From Heterocephalus glaber (taxonomy: Eukaryota > Chordata > Mammalia > Rodentia > Bathyergidae), in NCBI RefSeq assembly GCF_000247695.1, contig NW_004624734.1, forward strand, positions 11,357,389-11,421,388: DNA of 64,000 nt, read 5' to 3'. The notes under the pieces were generated by a model. The model did not search any database, had not been told where the DNA came from, and worked only from the letters and a program-made list of their open reading frames with translations. A program made the translations under genes and the position numbers. Below, one piece after another: positions 58,526-64,000 of this stretch (the stretch's first letter is position 1; each line of letters opens with the position of its first letter).

Positions 58526-59134
58526 ATGATGGAGGAGGTTCTGGGTCTTGAGGTATAAATAGGAGCTTACCAGCATATCTAGGCCAAGGGAACAGGATAG
58601 GAAAAACATGAAGGTATTGAATACCACAGCCATTGCCAGGTCAGTTCTAGGAGTCTCCAATTTGGTGGTGCAAGAGGTGCCAGGGAAAAATGTAAAGGAG
58701 CAACCTTAGCCTCTGCTGAGGTTTCTGCAGAACCCTCCCATCCTTGTAGTCCACAAAATGAGGACAGGATGTTGCTGGGGAGCTTTCTGTCTGCATGAGG
58801 GCTAGGGCTGCCTGGAGTGTTAGGGTTAGGGGAAAAGGTGAGCCAGGGCTGGGTTACCACTGTTCCTGAGATGGGGCTTAAGGTGCCAGCCAAGGCAGGT
58901 ACTGAATGATGATTAATAGGAGAGTCACATGAGCAGATTCAGACCTAGAAAACCCCACCCTGGTGGGGAGAATAGAAGATGGGGTAGGAGGAGGAGAGGA
59001 CAAGACTAAGGTGAAGGGAACAGTCAAGACAATGGACAGTCTAGGCAAGGGAAGCTGGCCTAGTGGGAGAGACAAGGACTTACGGAGAGCCATTAATTAC
59101 AGAAGCAGAATCCTAGGGCAATTTATGAGACATG

Positions 59135-59410
59135 TCATATATTAACCACCCCCCATCCATGGACAAGAGCTCCCAGTGGATGCTTGAAACTGTGGCTGTA
59201 CCAAGCCCTACATATGCTATGTTTTCTCCTAAATATACATACCTGTGATAAAGCTTAATTTATAAATTAAAATAACAATAATTGTAACAATGTATGGCAA
59301 GAAAAGTCATTTAAACCTTTGACTTTTCTGTTTCTGGCATTTTTCATGTAATATTTTCAGATCTCCATTAACAATGGGTAACTGATACCAGGGATGGGGC
59401 CGCTGCTGAG
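59135..59410 (+). mobile_element. Tigger/MER-type DNA transposon fragment
   Basis: 'ccagtggatgcttgaaactg', 'accaagccctacatatgcta' and 'aagcttaatttataaattaa' follow a pogo/Tigger-type MITE as remembered. Confidence 0.65.
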
Positions 59411-59795
59411 TCTGAGTCAGGACCAATACACCCCACAGCACTGATGCCTTCTGTTGGTGACGCACATGTTTTTCTTCTGAATTCTGTGCAGGCAGCTTTC
59501 TGGCTTAGATAACGAAGTGACAGATGGCAGCACTCTTGGGATTTCTCCAGGCTGGACTTTCTTAGAAATCCCAAAGATTTTACTGTGGGGCAGGGGCCAG
59601 GGGTGGGGCAGGCGTGGGGGATGAAGTAGGAATGATGGGGAAGGTGGCTTGCCTCTGAGCAATAGTCACATGTGGGGCTCTGTGGCAGGTTCTACGGGGT
59701 CCCTGAGGCTGGACTCAGAGGCTCCTGGTGATGAAACATCTGGCTGTAGCATCTGGCCACTGCCAGACTTTGACTCCGAGACCCAGGCTCTCTAC

Positions 59796-59950
59796 CTGAT
59801 GTCGGGAACAGCACCCGACTGGGGCTGGCAGCATCCACTTCCCTGGCTCATTTTGGCCCAGCAGGGACAGAAGACCACGGTTGGCCTGGCAGAACCTTTG
59901 GAAAACCGGTGCCAGGGACCTGGGCAGGACCACTATGCTGGCTCGGAGCC
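59796..59950 (-). pseudogene. DGLUCY: DGLUCY exon encoding [16 protein letters not shown] segment
   Basis: Acceptor 'gtgacccag', donor CAG|gtagag. It reads [19 protein letters not shown], then [13 protein letters not shown] in register with the human N-terminal region (after the mitochondrial leader). Past WMLP the match fades, and the exon leaves in a phase one base off that needed by the next exon. A second GT 15-20 bases earlier (GTCGG|gtgctg) would keep the frame but drop residues. The upstream leader exon was not found in the window. Confidence 0.85.
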
Positions 59951-60004
59951 CTGGGTCACATGGGAGGAGGGACCAATGCACAATCAGTTGCTGCTGCTTA
60001 GTTC

Positions 60005-60575
60005 CACATTTGATTAAAGCATTACAGGCACCCAGAATATTGTACGTAAGTGTACAGGTTGTTGAATTTTCACAAAATGAACACACCCACATAATCAACA
60101 TTCACCAAGAGACACAACATTGGGCCCGGGGATTTAACTCAGCGGCACTGCGCCTACCTTGCAAGCACAAGGTCCTAAGTTCGATCCCGGTACCAAAAAA
60201 AAAGAAGAGTCCGAACATTAGCAGCACCCCAAAAACAACCCCTCCTGCTCCTGCCAACCTCCACCCCCTTAAGGCTGTCCACTGTCCTGACTTCTAACAC
60301 TGCATATTACCTTTCCTGCTCTTGGAACTTCACAGACTAGGATCACACTCCATGTGTCTCATGGGCCTTCCGGTATTCAACAATATGCTCGAGAGATTCA
60401 GGCATCTTATGTGTTTTGTAGTAGTTGTTCCCTGTCATGGATGTCTGGCTTATTCATGCTACAAGTACTCACCCAAGCCTACTGCGGATGGACACGTAAG
60501 GAGTGTCCAGGTTGGGGTTATTACCAGAGTAGCGGCCATGAACATTATAGAACATGCCTGTTGGGGTACATAATG
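60005..60575 (-). mobile_element. Old L1 3'UTR fragment (antisense), split by an ID
   Basis: 'taagtgtacaggttgttgaa', 'caacattcaccaagagacac' and 'cctgactggcttattcatgc'-like text resembles the antisense 3' region of old L1M elements. Confidence 0.5.
60124..60206 (+). mobile_element. ID SINE
   Basis: Complete: 'gggcccggggatttaactca', 'aagttcgatcccggtacc', A9 tail. Confidence 0.92.
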
Positions 60576-60939
60576 TGTGGCATATTCCTGGGGTTGCAGG
60601 GCAGATAAACAGCCTTAGTAGACACTGCAGGCAGTTTTTGAAAGTGGCTGAAGCAATTCATGCTCTCACCAGTGGCGTGTCTCTGGTGCTTGGGAAGCCT
60701 GTCTTTTTCATTCCAGCCATTCTGGCAGCCGTATGGTGGTATCACATTGTGGTTGCAATGTGCATTGCCCCGATAACTAATGGCCACTGGGTTATCCTTT
60801 TTGGGGAAGAGCCTGTTGCTGTCTTTTGTTTGGGCAAATTGACTGTTGACTGAGCATGCGTACAGAATCTCTGAGAGGAAGACCCTCACTTGCAACGCCA
60901 TAACCTCCTGTGAGGCAGCCAGACATCCTCTGGAATGGG

Positions 60940-61070
60940 AAGTGTGTTGGTTTTGGAGGGAAACCATTCTGAGCTTGGATCTGGTTCTGCCTCTGACTGT
61001 GAGCACGGGCAGTGGCTCTGCATCTTCAGCCTCACTTTTTCCATCTGCAAGATGGGTATAATCATTTCTA
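60940..61070 (+). repeat. MIR SINE
   Basis: 'ttggatctggttctgcctct', 'gcagtggctctgcatcttca', 'tttttccatctgcaagatgg' is MIR. Confidence 0.7.
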
Positions 61071-61399
61071 CCTCAAAGACACCTCAGCAAGTTAACACAT
61101 CTGTACTCAGGAAGCAGAGGATGGGCTTACATTCATTCAATGGAACCCTATACGGATACATCCTATAAAGATACTTGAAATTATGGTACAGAAGAAATGT
61201 GTATTGATTACATTAAACATGTTTGAGATACATCATTGAAGGAACAATACTAGGTAGCAAAACAGTGTGTTTGACACATCCTTTGTATAAAATTGATGAG
61301 AGAAAGAACTAGAAGAAAATATATCTACACATTAATCATGGTTGTCTCTAGGTAACAAGGCTGAAAGTGCCTTTAATTTTCTTCCCTGTGTTTTTCTCA

Positions 61400-61800
61400 G
61401 TATTCTAAACTTAAGACTGCATGATTGAGTTTTGGAATTTGGCTTCTCGGGTGGCAGTGTTGGGAGGTGCGGACTGGTGAGTGCAAGATCCTCATGAATG
61501 GCCTCATGCCTTCTTTCTCGTGGGTGGCTTCTTGCTCTCACGGTGCAGGTTTGGTTCCCACGAGAGCAGGTGGTTGTAGAGGAAGCTCACTCCTACTGTT
61601 TGCTGTCTTTGGCATGCACTTGCTTGCCCTTCTGCTTTGTCATGAGTTGAAGCAGCATCAGGTCTTTGCCAGTTGCTGGCTCCAGGCTCTTGGCTCCCCC
61701 CGCCTCCATCACTGTAGACCAACACAAACTTTTCTCCTTTATAAATTACCCAGTATTAGGTATTCTGTTTTAGCAATAGAAAATGGACTAAGACTGAGAC
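61400..61800 (+). mobile_element. MaLR (MST-type) solo LTR
   Basis: 'gcagtgttgggaggtgcgga', 'tcctcatgaatggcctcatg', 'ctcctttataaattacccag' and 'tagaaaatggactaagac' are diagnostic of MST/THE-class LTRs. No internal region. Confidence 0.8.
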
Positions 61801-61914
61801 CATTCCAAAGAAAAAAAAGTAATGATGCTCTACTGGAGAAATAACCTTGGAGATAATTCTCCTAACTGTTGCTGTATCAACATCTGGATATTTCTTTTCT
61901 GCAATCAATAATAT

Positions 61915-62085
61915 TGTTAGCTAGTATTTATTGAGTGCTTGTGATGTTCCAAGGTCTCTGTGCTAGGCAATTTGCACATTTAATCATTCAGAGAAATAAA
62001 GCTCTGAGAGATCAAGTGATTTTCCCAGGGTTACACAGCCAGTGTAAGGCACAGGTAGGATTTAAACCTGAGTTGTTCCCACTTC
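61915..62085 (+). repeat. MIR SINE
   Basis: 'gtatttattgagtgcttgtg', 'tctgtgctaggcaatttgca', 'cagggttacacagccagtgt' is a MIR. Confidence 0.7.
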
Positions 62086-62089
62086 GTAA

Positions 62090-62960
62090 CTGCACCATAT
62101 CTACTTGGCCATGGCATGGAGACTCCATGGTGATGAAATGGCTTCATCACCAGCCCTAGCACCTTCCTCCTCATTGTGGAGAGGAGCGGTTTCAGCCATC
62201 TGCTGGGGAAAATCCAGGTCAAGCTCCTACTCTACCCAGTGCGGCCTGGAACTCATTTATCTCAAACCCGATGGTGCCTGCCAATGCTACTTCCCAAATG
62301 AGGATGCCCGGCCACTCCAGCTGCCAGAATCTCAACGTTGCTGCCTCATGTCTCATGTAAGCCCAGCATAGCTCCAAAAACAATCAGGAGGGAGGTGGAG
62401 GGAAGACAGCAGCTCAGAGCGGTTCCCATCCCTACGCGCTGCTTCTTCCCTCCAGAGCCTATTGTGAGGACAAATTGGATTTTTGATACAATAAATCAAG
62501 GAGGCATTACATTCACAAAGCTTCTTTGTTTCCGTTTTAATTAAATGTACTCCAGGGGCACTGTGTTTAGGTTTTGTTTGTCTCCACCACTAGATATGAA
62601 TAGAAAAGTCTGTGTTGTCACCATCAGCAACAGGACACAGAATAGAGGCCTCTCCTGTCCCTTTTTGGGGAGGAATGAAGCCACGGGGCCTCCCTTAAAG
62701 GTCTGGAGGGCTTCACACACCCCGGAAGTCCTGGGCTTCAATTAAGCTCATGACACTTTCTCCTTGTGGAGAGAAGTGGAGCGATTCTTCTGAGCTTTTC
62801 CCTCCAAAATCAATTTTTAAAAACTTCATAACAAGAAAACAAAACCTTCTTTAAGGGTCTTAATCTGACTGAAAGCCCCAGAAGAGAGTTCTGAGCTGGA
62901 CTCTTTGGTAAATGAGCTGCTCTCATCCTGAAACATTTCACAGCAGCAGGTGCCGAGGGC
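62090..62960. other. Nothing recognised
   Basis: No DGLUCY leader exon, other coding exon or named repeat could be supported here. Short open frames are present on both strands without features. Confidence 0.35.
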
Positions 62961-62984
62961 TGAGCGCCTTCCCTCAGCTCAGGT

Positions 62985-63150
62985 GGCCTTCCCGAGGGTC
63001 CCAGAGGGAAGAGTCAGGCTACTTTCATTTTGGAGATGAGGACTGAGATCACGCAGTTCACCCACACCTCTGCAGCTAAGTAAGGAGTAAAGCTGGGACT
63101 CATGCCCAGGCTGGCTGACTCCAGGGGCTAAGGTCCTGGCTGCTCTGCTC
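62985..63150 (-). repeat. MIR-like SINE (reverse)
   Basis: 'ttcattttggagatgaggac', 'ctaagtaaggagtaaagctg' and 'ggactcatgcccaggctggc' is MIR read in reverse. Confidence 0.55.
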
Positions 63151-63540
63151 TGTCGTCCCTTTGAGGTCCCAGAAAGCAACTGTCACCTGGGTTTAGTGCC
63201 GGCTGACTGTGTATAGTGGCTTGGGACAGAGCCTTACCTTGGTGCTTCTCTATCAGTCATGCTTCCTGGTGTTCAGGGGGATGTTACCCCAGTGTCACCC
63301 TTGCCCATAAACTCTGGCCTTGGCCTTGGGATTTGCTCTGGCCCACAGGACATTAGTGAGTGTCCTGTATACACTTGTACACTAAGGCTTGTCTTTCTGA
63401 ATGCCCTCTCTTGGAGTCCTGAGCTACCATGCAAAGAAGTTTGGTTGCCACTGTTGGAGAAGCTTCACAGGAGAGCAAGAAATGTTAAGCCCAGCCATTC
63501 AATTGCCCCAGGGGTCACCAAAACGTGAGGGAGGGACCTT

Positions 63541-63624
63541 TTTATTTTTTGGTACTGGGGATCGAACTCAGAACCTTGAGCTCGCAAGGAAGGCACAGTG
63601 CCACTGAGGTAAATCCCCGGCCCC
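63541..63624 (-). mobile_element. ID SINE with target-site duplication
   Basis: Antisense ID ('ggtactggggatcgaactca', 'ccactgaggtaaatccccgg'), flanked by GGGAGGGACC on both sides. Confidence 0.93.
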
Positions 63625-64000
63625 TAAGGGAGGGACCATTTTGGATGGTCCAGCCCAGAGGCCACCACCTAGACAGAAGAACCACGCCACTGAGACCAGC
63701 CTTGGTATAGAGCTGTGGGAAGTATGGTGTTAAGCCACTAAGTTTCTGGGGTGCCTTGTACGGATAACTGTTAACCCAAAAATGGCAACAGAGGCCAGGC
63801 CTGTCATTAAACGAAACGAAAATTGTCTTGTCCTAATACTCTAAACAGTGTTATTGGTTTTGCCTCTTGTATTTCCACCAGAAGTTTGTTTGTTTGTTTT
63901 TTTAATTGTGAATTTTGGCCGAGACTTAGGTCAGTGACAAATGTGATGTGTTTTCTCTTGCAAGACCCTTGGGTGTTCTCTGGGAGACAGTGGGGAGATG

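Larger units (their letters stand above)
17792..59950 (-). pseudogene. DGLUCY: DGLUCY (D-glutamate cyclase) locus, apparently inactivated
   Basis: Ten segments in order on the minus strand match human DGLUCY (C14orf159, 616 residues, remembered). The enzyme acts in the mitochondrial matrix and converts D-glutamate to 5-oxo-D-proline. Segments (5' to 3'): 59796-59950, 56784-56967, 54285-54436, 53163-53285, 50378-50576, 45518-45775, 41065-41188, 37250-37398, 32648-32799, 17792-17941. Order, phases and most splice sites are those of an intron-containing gene, so this is the native locus and not a retrocopy. Its place convergent with GPR68 matches the human map. Lesions: nonsense codon at 54341-54343; lost donor at 56782-56783; frameshift with stop at 53212-53214; 2-base deletion in 50378-50576; 1- and 2-base deletions with a stop at 45732-45734; GC donor at 41063-41064; and an exon of about 117 bp not found between 37250 and 32799. 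Exons encoding the mitochondrial leader are not identified. The human comparison was not run as an alignment. Confidence 0.85.

Noticed and set aside
16530..63620. tRNA-like A and B boxes as tRNA genes
   Set aside because: All belong to ID SINEs with A-rich tails. No cloverleaf with an anticodon stem and CCA-ready acceptor was seen.

Overview
The window is mammalian nuclear DNA, almost certainly from a rodent. It holds one intact single-exon GPCR coding region among introns and interspersed repeats: about twenty tRNA-derived ID SINEs, B1/7SL and B1-ID dimer SINEs, L1 copies (nested or inverted), MaLR-type LTRs, MIR/L2 and DNA-transposon fossils. The abundant ID type (head close to GGGATTTAGCTCAGTGGTT, tail GTTCGATCCCCGGTACC then A-rich) is not the rat or squirrel ID consensus as I remember them. 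A beaver-like (castorimorph) rodent is my best guess, not a firm call.

Left part (1-12850): repeats and flank or 5'UTR intron, then the coding exon of GPR68 (OGR1, proton-sensing receptor) on the + strand. It has a 3' splice site at about 9282, the CDS at 9402-10490 and a poly(A) signal at 12828-12833. All five histidines linked to pH sensing are present.

Right part (17792-59950): on the opposite strand, converging on GPR68 as in the human 14q32 arrangement, lies DGLUCY (mitochondrial D-glutamate cyclase). I could place ten coding exons by similarity to the human protein as I remember it. Three of the last four placed exons (37250-37398, 32648-32799, 17792-17941) are cleanly open. The 5' and middle exons carry independent lesions: a nonsense codon in an exon of conserved length, a lost splice donor, several frameshifts with stops, a GC donor beside a tandem duplication, and one exon that cannot be found. 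I read the locus as a unitary DGLUCY pseudogene in this species, or at least an allele unable to make the full enzyme. This is the main finding.

The rest is transposon history: a twin-primed (5'-inverted) L1 with target-site duplication at 23931-25099; a short L1 inserted in an older L1 at 25757-25965; a long antisense L1 to about 31100; two ID SINEs landed in tandem at one target site (35621-35837); head-to-head mariner fragments upstream of GPR68; a PELI2-derived fragment abutting a truncated antisense L1 (41945-42615); and an 85-bp non-transposon segment shared between 17166 and 19702. I saw no rRNA, tRNA gene, CRISPR array or bacterial feature. All family and ortholog comparisons are from memory, with no alignment or search run.
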